This document shows positions 1-11,601 of a stretch of DNA of 64,000 nt, one piece after another; the first letter of the stretch is position 1; every line of letters starts with the position of its first letter. Under the pieces are notes generated by a model that worked only from the letters and a program-made list of their open reading frames with translations, was not told where the DNA came from and did no database searches. The translations under genes were made by a program, and so were the position numbers. Origin of the DNA: Pyronema omphalodes (Eukaryota; Ascomycota; Pezizomycetes; Pezizales; Pyronemataceae); contig JAJJXM010000001.1 of the NCBI GenBank assembly GCA_024516155.1, forward strand, positions 682,001-746,000. Reading direction: 5' to 3'.

Positions 1-21
1 TATGAACCCCTAAGAACCTCC

Positions 22-891
22 ATGCCATCTTTACGAGCAACTACTCATTACCTACGGAATATCACCCTCCATACCAAAGCTACCAGACCGAAATTATTTG
101 TTCCCACCTCTGTCACCACCAATAAATTCGTACGGCATATATCCCGGACTTCTGTCATCATGTCTTCAATGCACGCCTCCAACACCTCCCACCATTTCAC
201 AACCGGGGAGACTGGGAATCTAAACGCAGATCCCTACAAAGCTGCCAATGCCGATAACTCCAACTGCTCTTTGAAGGAGAAAGTCGAGGATTTGATTAAA
301 TTCGCAAAGGCGGTGAAGTTCTGTATGATGACTACCAGACAGGATTTATCGGGGCTGTTGGTGTCTAGATGTATGGCGGTTGCGGATGTCGAGGGAGGAG
401 TGGATCTTTGTTTCCATACTAATACTGAAACGGGAAAGACGGATGAGATTGCGAGTGATAGTCATGTTAATGTGGCGTTTATTAAGGAGAATGTAAGTTT
501 CTCATATCTCAAAGACGGTTTCAAAACGCGGGGAAATTTTTGGATGTATATATGTGCTAATGTTAATCGATAATAGGGTGAATGGGCCTCTATCTCTGGT
601 CTCGCAACAATCGAATGTGATCGCGAAAAGGTTCGCGCTCATTACACACCCTCCCTTAAAGCCTGGGTTGGAGACCTTGGTGATGGAATTCACGACGGTG
701 GACCAGATGATCCAAGAATCGCCATTATTAAGGTGAAGGCAATTACTGCGAGCTACGCATTCCAGAAGGGAAATGCCATCACGAGAGGATTGGAGATTGC
801 GAAGGGAGCTGTAACTGGATCTACTGCTAGTAACAATAAGCTTAGGGAGATTACCGAGGAGGAGTTGAAGCAGTATAGAGCTAATAACTAA
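22..891 (+). CDS. bli-3: BLI-3-like pyridoxamine 5'-phosphate oxidase-fold protein
   Basis: Two exons, 22-492 and 577-891, joined in phase 0 by an 84-base intron (GTAAGT...ATAG). The product has the FMN-binding split-barrel (PNPOx-like) fold of the Neurospora blue-light-inducible BLI-3 family. It shows the family start of domain (KVEDLIKFAKAVKFCMMTT), the strand ending in HTNTETGKTDEI, and GEWASISG directly after the intron. The family is thought to bind a flavin; its reaction is not known. The first 46 residues before the second good start (ATG at 160, MSSMHAS) are basic and rich in Ser/Thr, so the longer form could carry a mitochondrial presequence. The frame stays open to base 1, so the true start may lie outside the window. 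The identity is firm at family level and the start is uncertain. Confidence 0.85.
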
Positions 892-1253
892 GGGGAGATG
901 ATGATGGCTTTTGTATATATACTTGACGGCTTTTATGAATTATGATTGTATGATTATTTCTCGAAGGATTATTGGGGAATAATCTCCTGTAAGAATGTTT
1001 TAGATTTCCGTGGCTCGTTTTAAACTCTTCATTTTACTCCAGAACACAATACGACGGAAAATGTGGAGCATTTTCAGTTAATGATGTTAAAGAAGTCCTT
1101 GGTTGTAACAACATGGTAGGCCTAGAGGATATGATGGGCTTTCTTCATCTGTACAAAGGATGTATTCATATCACAAACATAACGAGGATTAAATTTCGGT
1201 TTTCCGAATTCGCGACAATTCGTGACGTCGACGTTAAGGTGTAGTTTTTACAA

Positions 1254-1279
1254 CCCCCCCCCCCCCCCCTCTCTCTCTC
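1254..1279. repeat. C16 homopolymer followed by CT repeat
   Basis: Sixteen C residues run into a (CT)n tract. A similar tract of 15 C plus CT lies at 21324-21350. Length may be unreliable in sequencing. Confidence 0.9.
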
Positions 1280-1560
1280 CCTTCCCCCTTCTCTTCAATT
1301 CCCTAAACCGTAAAAATATCTACAGTGATTCACGCAACCCTTAAACTAAATCATCGATCCATATATATTATTCGAACGATTGAAAAGTTAAGTGCTTCCT
1401 GATATTGGAAACCCCGCCAGTGAGCCGGTGACGTCGACGCGCTAAAGTAGATGAGATATTTTTGGAAGCGGGAACTTGTTCTGATGAATCCACGCTAGTA
1501 ACCTTCCTCGTTGTCGTCGTCGCATTTCGTCCCTGTTTTCGTGCATAAATGTCTTCCCTC

Positions 1561-1587
1561 CAACATCAACATCAACATCAACATCAT
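1561..1587. repeat. CATCAA hexanucleotide repeat
   Basis: About four and a half copies of CATCAA in tandem, in noncoding DNA. Confidence 0.9.
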
Positions 1588-3346
1588 TGGCTTGTGCGAA
1601 ATCATGTTTCAGTACACCTGGTAATATGGTGGAGATAAGAAGGGTTGGATTAAATTTCTTATTTTTTTGATTGAGAAGAACGGTGAAGAGTTTCAATCAC
1701 AGAAACCATGATAGAGGATTCCAATGGTCGTTTAATGCATTTACAGTTCGACTGAAGAACAATACAGGGCGGTGATACAGATATGGTTCCCATATTTTTC
1801 CTTGTTACAGTTAAATTGAGCTGTATAGAATACGATTAGGCGTGCAGAAACTCTGTGCAACCTGCATATGCGAAGACGGAATAACTCTCGATGCAGTCCG
1901 CAGCCATTATCTCCACTTTTTGTGCGATGATTTGTCATGTAGATAGAAGATAGCCAGAAAGCCACCGCCGTATGTATCAGCCATAGAGTGGAGTTCGCAA
2001 TCTGCAGACATAGCCACTGCCACAGATGCGGTATGTACCGAGGCGGCTTGTGCTCGTCTCCACCAACCGTGGATAAACTTCTTTACTTCTAACTTCACAT
2101 TCGGTTGGCGGAATCATGAGCCTAGGATGCAAAACTTTCATCTGTGGATATAGTGCGGAACAAAATTCGGGTGTCAAATGGTGATGGTTGATTTTAGATG
2201 TCTTAATGCTGTCGACGCGGCATGCGGGCAATGGGCGGAAAAGAACTTTAAACAAGACGCAAATATAGCCCGGACTGGAATGCAGATTGCGGACCATTTC
2301 GGGCTATTTTCAGAAAACTACGGTATGGACCAGTCTGTAGGTTTAAGGATCAGGAGCCATAACATTGTATGCACTGAGTAATGCGGGTTTTGATGATAAT
2401 TTCCACGTCATCTCACTAGAACCTGCCTTAGGTTTCAAGAAATGAAGTTGAAGTCGGTACTGAGATGTGATGATGCCTTCACGGATATCTTTCGTCTTTT
2501 TAGTGTTCTCTTTTTGGGACGCAGAGGTGTTGCGATAAGAAGTTTCCGTTGTTTATCCTCCAATCATTCTCCGGTAGGGCTAGGTAACCAGAAGGATGGA
2601 TGTAATTTACTCGATGAGACTTCGCATTGTCTCTCTGCCGTTGCCATCCAGTAAGTTATTCGTTCCATATGCAAATTCCGTGTCTCTGCTAGAAACGAAA
2701 TATATCTAAAGTCGGTTAGAACCCATCAGCTTTGTAGGTAAAAAATACTATTGATGCTTCTTATCCACGAAAAGATGGAGATGGCGTGTTGGGATGATGG
2801 ATGGCAGACGAGGCGCGGAAAGCAGATCCCCTCCTTCCTTGGCCCGATGCACCACACTAGCGCCTTCACATGGATAACGGTGACGTGCGGACGGCGATGA
2901 TTGCCTTGCAACACACGACACCCACTAGAATAAATCTTTTGTATCAAGCGATGCCGATTTGTGACGCTCTGTTCTGAAAACCAAGCAGCTTCATATACCC
3001 ACGATACAAGGCCGCAGACGAAACTTCCCTGCTCAGTTACACAGGACAAATTAAATAATTCCTGCACGAGCGCCTCTGAGTTCATCAAAAGGCAACACCG
3101 AGTTCCGGCACATAACTTGACATCCGTCCACCAAAAAGGCAGCCAGCCATTCACAACCAAACACAAACAACTCTTCTCCTGATACTCCTCGGCCCCCGCG
3201 TAAAACACGAGCAAACCACCTTCACCACCACCAACACACAGGCATAACTCTCACAAGCACCACTGTAACAAACAACAACTCTTCTTCCTATCACAGAAAT
3301 ATACCGACGCCCTCTATCGGCCACGAAATAACACTCTCAAGAAAAC

Positions 3347-4656
3347 ATGTCTGAAAACACACACATCCTCAATACTGCTCCAGAGGGCACACCCGCCCAG
3401 CAGGTCCTGAACGGTAATGTGAGTATCTTTGGAGTCTACAAATAACTCAAAAACATGCTAACAGTACTTTGATAGTTTCCGGATTCAAGCGTCCGTCTAC
3501 ACAACGGGAATACTAATCTTACTTCAGGAACCCATCCGATCATCCAAGAGACCAAAGCAGATTTTCGAGGACTCGCCAACTCTACCCACATCAACGGCGA
3601 TTACGCTGATGCCACCCAGCCAGTATCTCAATTCCACAATGTTTTCTACAATCTCTTCACCGTACGTGGCGAACAAATCAACTCTGAAAGGTGTCGATAT
3701 CGGCTAACAATATGTAGTGGAAGTTTCCCACAGCATCCGGATTCTTTTTCCTCTCTACAATTTTCACAATCGTAGCCTTCCGCTATGTTAACGTCCTCCG
3801 CTACGTTTTCAAGGCATTGTACATGTCATTCGGAGGTACGTTATCGTAATCCTTGGGGGGCTCCGACAAACATAAAACATAAGGCGAGTGCTGATGTTAT
3901 CTTTGCAGCTGTTACGCTTTTAGAAATAGCTGGAAAGCCGCTCGGTGCTAGTGGCATCGTTTCTTCTTTCCGCCCCGAACGCTATTACACTGTTCCCCGG
4001 GAGTCAATGGAGAGTGTCTTTGAGCACATTCACGAACTTGTCAACTTTTTCGTTCTCGAGTTTCAACGTGTCATCTATGTCGAGAATGTCTTTACCTCTC
4101 TATCTGTAGGTTTCATGCATGGCATATATCCGTGAAACCAACTAACCGTTCTAGGCCTTTGTGGCATCATTCTTTGGTTACTTCTTGATCAAGTACATTC
4201 CGTTCTGGGCTCTTCTCTTGCTTGGTAAGGCGTTTGTTTCACATAGATTTGAGTTTTGGCTAACTCGTACAAGCCACCGTTACTGCATTCACCGCGCCCT
4301 TGATTTACCTCAATAACAAGGAAGTTATTGACGACCAAATTAAGCTCGCGTCTGACTTTGTCAACGCTCAGCTCGAGTCTACGAAGAAGGTTACCAGCAA
4401 GTACGCCGCTGAGGTCGCTGCCCGTGCTCAGCACACCGCCGCAGACATCCAGAGCAAGGTTCAGACTTACACCCACAAGACTTCTCCTTCTGCTACTCCT
4501 ATTCCCGTCAAGAGCAACGGAAACGGACCTTCTACCGCTACCGCCCACGACTTTCTGAGTGGAGCACCCAGTGTTCCCGCCAACCCTCCATACCCTAGAG
4601 TCCCGGTCGCTCACCCATCCGTTGAAGACGAGCCTCTCACCGCTTACGGAGAGTAA
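3347..4656 (+). CDS. rtn1: reticulon-like ER membrane protein
   Basis: Six exons: 3347-3418, 3476-3661, 3718-3835, 3909-4105, 4155-4224 and 4274-4656. All junctions have GT/AG ends and matching phase. The protein has a polar N-terminus and then a reticulon homology domain: a first hydrophobic hairpin in exon 3 (TASGFFFLSTIFTIVAFRYV), a hydrophilic loop in exon 4, and a second hairpin across exons 5-6 (AFVASFFGYFLIKY, then FWALLLLATVTAFTAPLIYL). A helical segment (NNKEVIDDQIKLASDFVNAQ) and a Ser/Pro-rich tail follow. The family bends ER membrane into tubules. The domain and exon pattern agree with yeast Rtn1-type proteins. Several exons are under 200 bases, so single ORFs show only fragments. 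Identification is confident; exon 1 and 2 borders are slightly less certain. Confidence 0.88.
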
Positions 4657-6452
4657 ATCAAGACAGGTTAATGAATAAGGAAATGGCGGGGACGAATGTG
4701 ATGAATACAGCGGAGATAATGTGAGCGACTTGAGTAGGAGCGAAGGGGTCGTTACGATGAAGAGGTTACGATTGTATTCCCTATATCTACAACGGCGATA
4801 ATGATTAAGGATATGACACTCCTTTCTAAGTACTGTTCATTGCATCTTGTCACGATTCTTGTCTTTTTTTTGTCTAATTGGTTTAATTTCCTTGGTTTTG
4901 TCCACGGTGTTAATTTCGGTTTTATAACATCAATGTTTGCAATAGCTTAGCTGGAAATTGCTTGAATTGAGAAGAAGTTCTGTTATTTTGTGATGCACAA
5001 GAGGAGAACCAGTAGGAGATGAGGACGATGAGCATCGAACTATCTTGACGATCAAGATGTACTTCACATGTTTACCCAAAGACGTCACTTGCGTCATACA
5101 TGTGGCGTCGATCCTGGCATGCGCCACTAGTCAGCAGTTGTTCTAGCACGGCTTGGAGCCTTGGAGCCTTGGAGAAGTCCAACATCGCGTGTTGCGATAG
5201 GTCTCGTGACTCCAGACTCCAGATTCCAGAAATCACAAGCCAGCAAACACAAAAAATGTCTTCCAATAATTCCCTTAACATGAAGCAAATCCAGTCTATA
5301 ACACCTACAAAAATTATCCACATAACCTTACTCTTACTCCCACACAGTATCTTGGTGAAAATTGAAAATACATATGCTTCATAAACTGTCTCACAGAACA
5401 TTCCAACTGCATATAACCGTGACTCTGACTTGAAAGTATGGTACACATGCGATAAGAAACTGTACCGTTACGTGGTGTGACTTGAACTTTATTTAGAAGG
5501 GTGAATAAGGGGTGTTTACAGATGTCGGACGCAGGCATGGATGGGGTTTGAGAGAGGGGTTGGTGATCTGGCCTTTTGATATGGTGGTTGTGTAGCTGCT
5601 GGGCTGTAGTTGTGACTGTGACTGTGACTGTGCATGACGGTTAGGGGGCATAATGGATATACTATACCCTGAGGAATGTTTTTAGAGTTTTTGGAACTGT
5701 ATATGTATATGGTTTCGTAGGTATGGAAGAGGGAATTAAAGCTTCTGGAAGGTATCGAAATATGTTTCTGGACTACGAGATGTGGTTCTGGAAGCTTTAC
5801 GGTGGTACTTGCGATTTGGTGTTGTTTTTGGGTTGAGAGTTTATTTAGAGCCGGGAACACCAATTTAGAATGATGTTCGTATGCCACCGCAAATGATATT
5901 TCTGAAATTTAATGGTCGTAAACCTTGGGGAATCCCAAAATGCTTCCGAATTACAGAAACCTAAGGAAGCTCGAGAAGCTCGAGAAGCTCTGGAAGGTTG
6001 AGGCGAACCAGCTCTTTCAAGCCATGATGAATCATATTCTGCTAGCAGGGATTCCTGTGCAGCCACGAGCCCCGCGGACTTTTTCAACTGCAGCCCTGTA
6101 TTCACGAGCGCTACGCGTCTCCATGCTATCAAGTTGAGTCAAGCTGTAATAATGTGTTTGCTGGATTATTTGTCTTTAAGGTCCACAGACAAAACCTCGA
6201 TGATCACGTAACGATAGCTAAAGGAAAATTCCCACTGTATTTGTCAGCTCTTAGATTCTTTTAGCTACTCTTAGCTGCTCTTAGCTAGCAGCCTCTCGCT
6301 CGCGTAGAGTACTTCGGCGAGTAGTGAGGGGCAGTTCCGTTCATTGTCATTTACCTGCGTCATAGACGCCAAACTTCCACCACATCACCACTATCCGTCA
6401 ACCGCGTCAAGCCCCCGACTACTCTAATCAACTGCGCCCTACCTCCGATAAT
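4657..6452. other. intergenic, no convincing gene
   Basis: About 1.8 kb. It holds a TGACTG-type microsatellite (5611-5632), short CTCGAGAAG repeats near 5969-5990 and TTAGCT repeats near 6246-6290. The last 150 bases are C-rich and probably contain the LTN1 promoter and leader. Confidence 0.6.
5611..5632. repeat. TGTGAC microsatellite
   Basis: Perfect short tandem repeat of GTGACT in noncoding DNA. Confidence 0.85.
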
Positions 6453-9400
6453 ATGCCGAAAGGACGTCTACCTCCATCGTCAACAATGTCCGGGTTCGCC
6501 AGTAGCACGACTTCGGTACTCTCGTTTATCGGGGAACCGCCAGATGTTTCGGCGATCTATGATTCAAGTGTCGCGGTGCTGTTTAAGGGTTTATTGAAGA
6601 AGGAGGAGGTTACTAAGGCGAAGGCACTTGAGGGTCTATTGGCGGCGGTTGAAAAGACAGAACAGACGGAGGAGGGACTGTTGAATGCTTGGGTAGGTGG
6701 TTTTCCATGTCTGGCGGGCTTGGTCGAGCTGAGGTGGGCTAAGACGAGCTCCTACGGATGCCGTTGAGCTTCGATATCCTTTGGTGGTCTCCAGCAGGCG
6801 TTGTTTGACTTCATTCGACTTCGCCGCCTTTGTCTGATGTTTCAAGCTTAGCCGCACCTCGCCGAACTGGGCTGACAAATCTAGGTCCGCATCTACCCCC
6901 GCCTCTCAGTCGATGTTTCATCCCGCGTACGTCGCCTATCCCACACTCTCCAAGGCCACATTGGTAGCAAAGCGGGTAAGCGATTAGCCCGTCAAATGAC
7001 CGGTATCGTGGGACCTTGGGTAGCTGGAACTTTCGACCCTGATCGATCCAGTGCTCGTGCCGCAAAAGACGCCTTATTAAGAATCTTTAAAACTGAGGAG
7101 AAGCTCGACCAAATCTGGGAGGCATATCAAAGCGCTATTCTTGAATTCTGCCGGGACACAATTACCAACGAATCAGTATACAGCTTGTCGGATGAGAGAT
7201 ATACACCGCCTGATGATGCGAAGGCCAAGTTTGATCGTGTTTTGGCTTGTTGTGCATTATGTGTTGCAAGACTTATTACCGGAAATTCAGAGAAGATGGA
7301 GGAGCAGTGTGGAGAATTGTTGGGAGAGAAACAATTGTGGACGGGTGCATTCGCGGCGGATCCTTACCTGAGGAGAGCGGTTTATAAATTGCTCATGGAT
7401 GCGCTGGAAAAGATGCCGCATTGGATTAAGCAGAACTTGGGAATGGTCTCTACCGCAATGTTGAAGGGTGCTAAGAACCAGATAGCATCGGTTACTACTT
7501 ACCTCTCGGCGTTGTTGGCGTTAACCCAGAAATACCCCGAAACTTGGACGTCGACGAAACTCAGGAAGTCGGCATTGATGCAGTTTGTTGAGTTTATTGA
7601 GATGGGTTCTCAGGTTGCGCCGCCCACATACTGGAACCAAGTTTTTGCGGTTATTTCAGAAATTCCAAAGGAGGTTCTTAAGAAGGATGAAGGAGCTAAG
7701 AAATTGTTGGAGGGAATTGTGAAGGGAATTCAGTCGGGACCGGAACCCAGGACACATATGATTGCCGCTTGGGGTTGCTACTGGGATACTTGCTTCTTTG
7801 CTTTGGAGCTTGAATTGGGATTCGATGAGTGGATTCTACAGGATATTGCAGAATTTTATTGCTCCTACTTGTCGGCGGAGAAACCGAAGGATAGATACAT
7901 TATCTCCCAAGACGAGGCTGTGGCCGCAACTGTTTGTGGTGTTGGGTTGGTGAAGCTTGACACCCAGAAGCTTGGGAAAGACGTTTCCAAGAATGTATTA
8001 GACGTTGCATGGGCCAAGGCTGAGCAGTCAGTTATCGCTGCTATCAAGGCTGAACGTGAAGCGACGGAGAATGGGTTGGCAGTCATCAAGATGGGCGAGT
8101 CATGGACAAGGCTATGTGTCGGAGCGCTTAAGCAGCTCTCCAAAGATGGTGCTGTGTATGAATTAGTTGTGAAGAGCAATATTTCCGTACTCAGAGAACT
8201 AATTGATTCGTTAGTAGCTACGAATGGTATTTCTTTCTCTCTTCTTATTAGACGTAAACTCACTACTTGTAGGCAAGTGCATTGGTGCGGCTACCTTTTT
8301 GCAGCTGTTACTAACAAAAATTGGAACTGAGCTTCTACATGATACTGCTTCCAAAGAGAGTACCTGGAACTTTTTCGCTAATAAGCTCACCGATATATTG
8401 CATGCCGAGACTGCTGAGCATCTCTTGGAAGCTTTCGTTTCTTACGGTGCTCATGTAGACGATTCTGCTGCTCTTCAGGACGCCTGGGCTAAGACAGTTC
8501 ATGCCTTGATGATGTCCGAACTTCCCAAGGAGAAGAAGGAGACTTGCTTCATCCTCCTCCTCAACTCGGCATCCGTTCACTTGGCTGACAAGATCTCCCC
8601 AATTTCTGAGTTGGACTCCTATATCGTCAACAAAATGCGGGCCTCACTTCCCGAGGAAGCCACCAGCAACTCCTGGGTCTTGGTCAAGGATGCATTAAAC
8701 ACCACGCACAACATCGTTTCCCAAGAAAGCACCTCCAAGATTCTCGTCGAGTTGTTGGAAAACATGTCCATCGATGACTCCTCTCGTTTAGTTAAGATCA
8801 TGCGGACTATCTCCGGAACCAACCCTCAGAGGCTCTTGCCGTTTATTAACTCCAAGCACGGAGAGGAGCTGATTTCTAAGCTTTTGGTTCTTGCAAACTC
8901 TCCTGAGGATGAGGTTAGCAGCTCGGCTACTAAGCTTAGAGAGATTATTACGACTGCTGTTTCGAAGAATTCGGAGGAGGCGGTAGGAAGACTTACTGAT
9001 ATGACAGTGGAGAATATCAGGGCCAGTGTTTTGGAACCTACCAGCGAGCACCTCTCGGTCGAGTACTTGTCTGCAAAGGCGGCTAGTCTCGTTAAGGAGT
9101 CACCAAAGGAGGCTATTTCCGCTTTGGTTGAGAAACTTCTTTTCTCCAAGGAACAGTGGGAAACTGCCGCTGCCCCGTTCTTGCAGAAGATTAAACACCC
9201 CTCGTTGGCAATTACAAACCCTCTCGGCGGGTGCATCTTCTTGGCCGAGAACGAGACCATAGAGGAGGCCAGCACTTCCTACGATGACGAAGGACAATCC
9301 ACTCTGTTGAGAATGGCTATGTTCTCCATGGAATTTGCTACTTCGATTGAGAATGTGACTTCCGTTATTCCCGCTGGCACTCTTATCACGCTCATTCACT

Positions 9401-11272
9401 ACCTCTTGTTGGCCAAGGAGCTCTCAAAGGATAACCTCAGCGTCAACGGATCCACCGCTCTCTGGAAGTACTCTAATTCTGATGTGGAAACTGAGATGCT
9501 CGAGTTTACTACCAGCATCTCACAATGGATCTCCACGCTTCTCGAGGGCGATAAAGAGGCGCATGTGTTCTCTCCCGCCTTGGTCGACGCCCTGTTCGAG
9601 GCATCTAAAGGGTCTTCAATTGGTGCCTTCTACTCCGCGCGTGCCTTATCTTCCGTTATAAACACCCTCTGCTCCGCCTCACAGCACTTCCGGAACCAAG
9701 CGGTAGCTTTTATCGAGAACCGCTCCATCTGGAAAACCACCGATATCTTCCTTTCTGCAGCCATGCTCGACGGAGCTGCCGATATTATCACTGTCTCCAA
9801 GAGGGAGCATATCTGGACTGGACTTATCGGAACTCTTCTTGGAGTTACTCCTGCTCAGGCTGCTACTACTGGATTGCAGAATTTGGTTCTTTTGAACTTT
9901 GCTCTACCCAGTCAGGATGAGGGAGAGATCACTCTTTCTCAACCGCGTGTTATGAATCTGATGAATACTCTACTTTCTTTCGTCGATGAGGAAAACGAAG
10001 AAGTTGAGATGAGCCTTGGGTTAATGGTTGAGACTACCAAGGCCTTGTGCAACATCCTTCCGTTGGCGAAGTCTATGTATGGAGAACACTGGGAAAAGTC
10101 CTTGGAGCTCATCAAGATGTGCTGGGAAGGATGCGTTCCTCCTACCGAGGAGCATTTAGCCATGATCTACATGACGCTTAAGCTCTACGGTGTTCTCGCT
10201 ACTCTCGAGGGTGAGAATGAGGATCTCGACGAAGCTTGGCAGGCAGAGAAAGACGAGCTTTATGACCGCCTTCTTAACCTCTTTTCTAAGTCCGATGCTT
10301 CTGAAAACACTCATCAACCCAGGGATATCGTTTACACCCAGATTGGCCGTCTTCTCAAGAAGATGAACATTTCCGCCATCCCAGATCCTTCGGCTATCTA
10401 CCCATTATTGGCCACTCGTTCCCGCCCTATCCAGAAAGCAGCCTTCAAAATCCTCCACTCTTACATCCCCACCGCGCAAGCCGCCGCCTCTTTGGAAATC
10501 GCCCTCGAAAGCGAAGCCTCCTCTTCCATTACCCTTCCCGCCGAGATCCTATCCATGCTCATCACCGCCCCGGAGCTCCCCGAGGATATTGATTTCCTTC
10601 CCGAATGTCCCACCTACATCAAAAGCTACACTCTCCCCTGGCTACTAGTTTTCGATCACTTCCAAAACGCATCCTTCAAGCTTAAGAGTGTTTATGCCAC
10701 CGCTTTAAAGGAGGGTTCTTACCTCGACCCACTTCTAAGTTTCATTGCCAAGATCCTGTTTAGAGATAACAAAGCCTTTGATGCATCTAAGGTATCTATC
10801 ACAGCTTATACTCCTGATGAGATGACCCCTGCTATGGCGGATCTTAAATGGTTGGCTACTCATCTTTATTACCTCTGTCTTACACATACCCCATCACTTG
10901 CGAAATCTTGGTGGTTGGATGGATCTAGAAACCGTGCTACTGTACTAGCAATCGAGGCGTTTACGGAGAAATACATGTCCCCATTATTGATTGATAATGA
11001 GCTAGCAGCAGTAGCAGAGTGGACAAAGGAACATAAAGAGGAAGAAGAAGAAGAAGGAATGAAGGTGAAGGTTGCGAAAGCAGCCAGAGAGGTCACGGCT
11101 ACTTATCCTGTCGATGATCAAGCTATGGAAATCATGGTTAAACTCCCTGCGATATTCCCACTACGTATGGTGGAAGTACAGGGTGTTAAACGAGTTGGAT
11201 TAAATGAGAAGAAATTCGCACAAATGCAACTTGCATCCCAAGCCGTTGTAAACTTCCAGGTGTGTAAATCTC

Positions 11273-11306
<34 letters not shown>

Positions 11307-11601
11307 ATTACAAGATAGTCATGCTAATATTTATCAACAGTCTGGATCAATTATAGACGCCCTAACCCTATTCCGGAAAAATGTAACACTCCATTTCCAG
11401 GGTGTATCGGAATGCGCTATCTGTTACAGTATCCTAGCTGTAACCCCGGATCGTGCTCTCCCTACTAAGGGTTGCTCGACTTGTAAAAATAAGTTTCATA
11501 CTACTTGTCTGTTTAAGTGGTTTAAGACTAGTAACTCTAGTAGTTGTCCTTTGTGTAAGTCTTCCCATCGTCTGGTTTGCGGAAATGAGATTGGTTGCTG
11601 A
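6453..11601 (+). CDS. ltn1: listerin, RING E3 ubiquitin ligase of ribosome quality control
   Basis: Four exons, 6453-6692, 6885-8226, 8273-11259 and 11341-11601, encode about 1609 residues, the usual length for fungal Ltn1/Rkr1. The N-terminus has the listerin signature (SFIGEPPDVSAIYDS, then LFKGLLKKEEVTKAKALEGL). A long HEAT-like helical region follows. The C-terminus is a listerin-type RING (about residues 1548-1596) with CAIC, GCSTCKNKFHTTC and CPLC as metal ligands. Ltn1 binds 60S subunits carrying stalled nascent chains and ubiquitinates the chains, often at lysines. Intron 3 (11260-11340, 81 bases) keeps the frame open and contains A32. It is called an intron because it has GTGTGT and ...CAACAG ends, a CTAAT-like branch site, and removing it restores family-like sequence (AVVNFQ joined to SGSIIDALTLF). 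Confidence 0.93.
11274..11305 (+). repeat. A32 homopolymer inside LTN1 intron 3
   Basis: Thirty-two consecutive A residues lie in the 81-base last intron of LTN1. In the LTN1 frame they read as ten AAA codons (11275-11304). The exact length may vary with sequencing or strain. Confidence 0.9.

Larger units (their letters stand above)
892..3346. other. intergenic, no convincing gene
   Basis: About 2.45 kb between the BLI-3-like gene and the reticulon gene. It holds a C16 tract followed by CT repeats at 1254-1279, a short CATCAA repeat at 1561-1587, and a CA/CT-rich stretch at about 3190-3346 that looks like a fungal promoter and 5' leader for the reticulon gene. Open frames here lack recognisable domains and coding bias. 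Confidence 0.6.

Noticed and set aside
2726..3214. 162-codon minus-strand ORF upstream of the reticulon gene
   Set aside because: Cys/Trp-rich without domain or splice context, and lies over the likely reticulon promoter.
11260..11340. LTN1 last intron as normal coding exon
   Set aside because: The frame is open, but the ten-lysine insert is foreign to the family and the ends are splice-like, so intron is preferred; retention is treated as a hypothesis.
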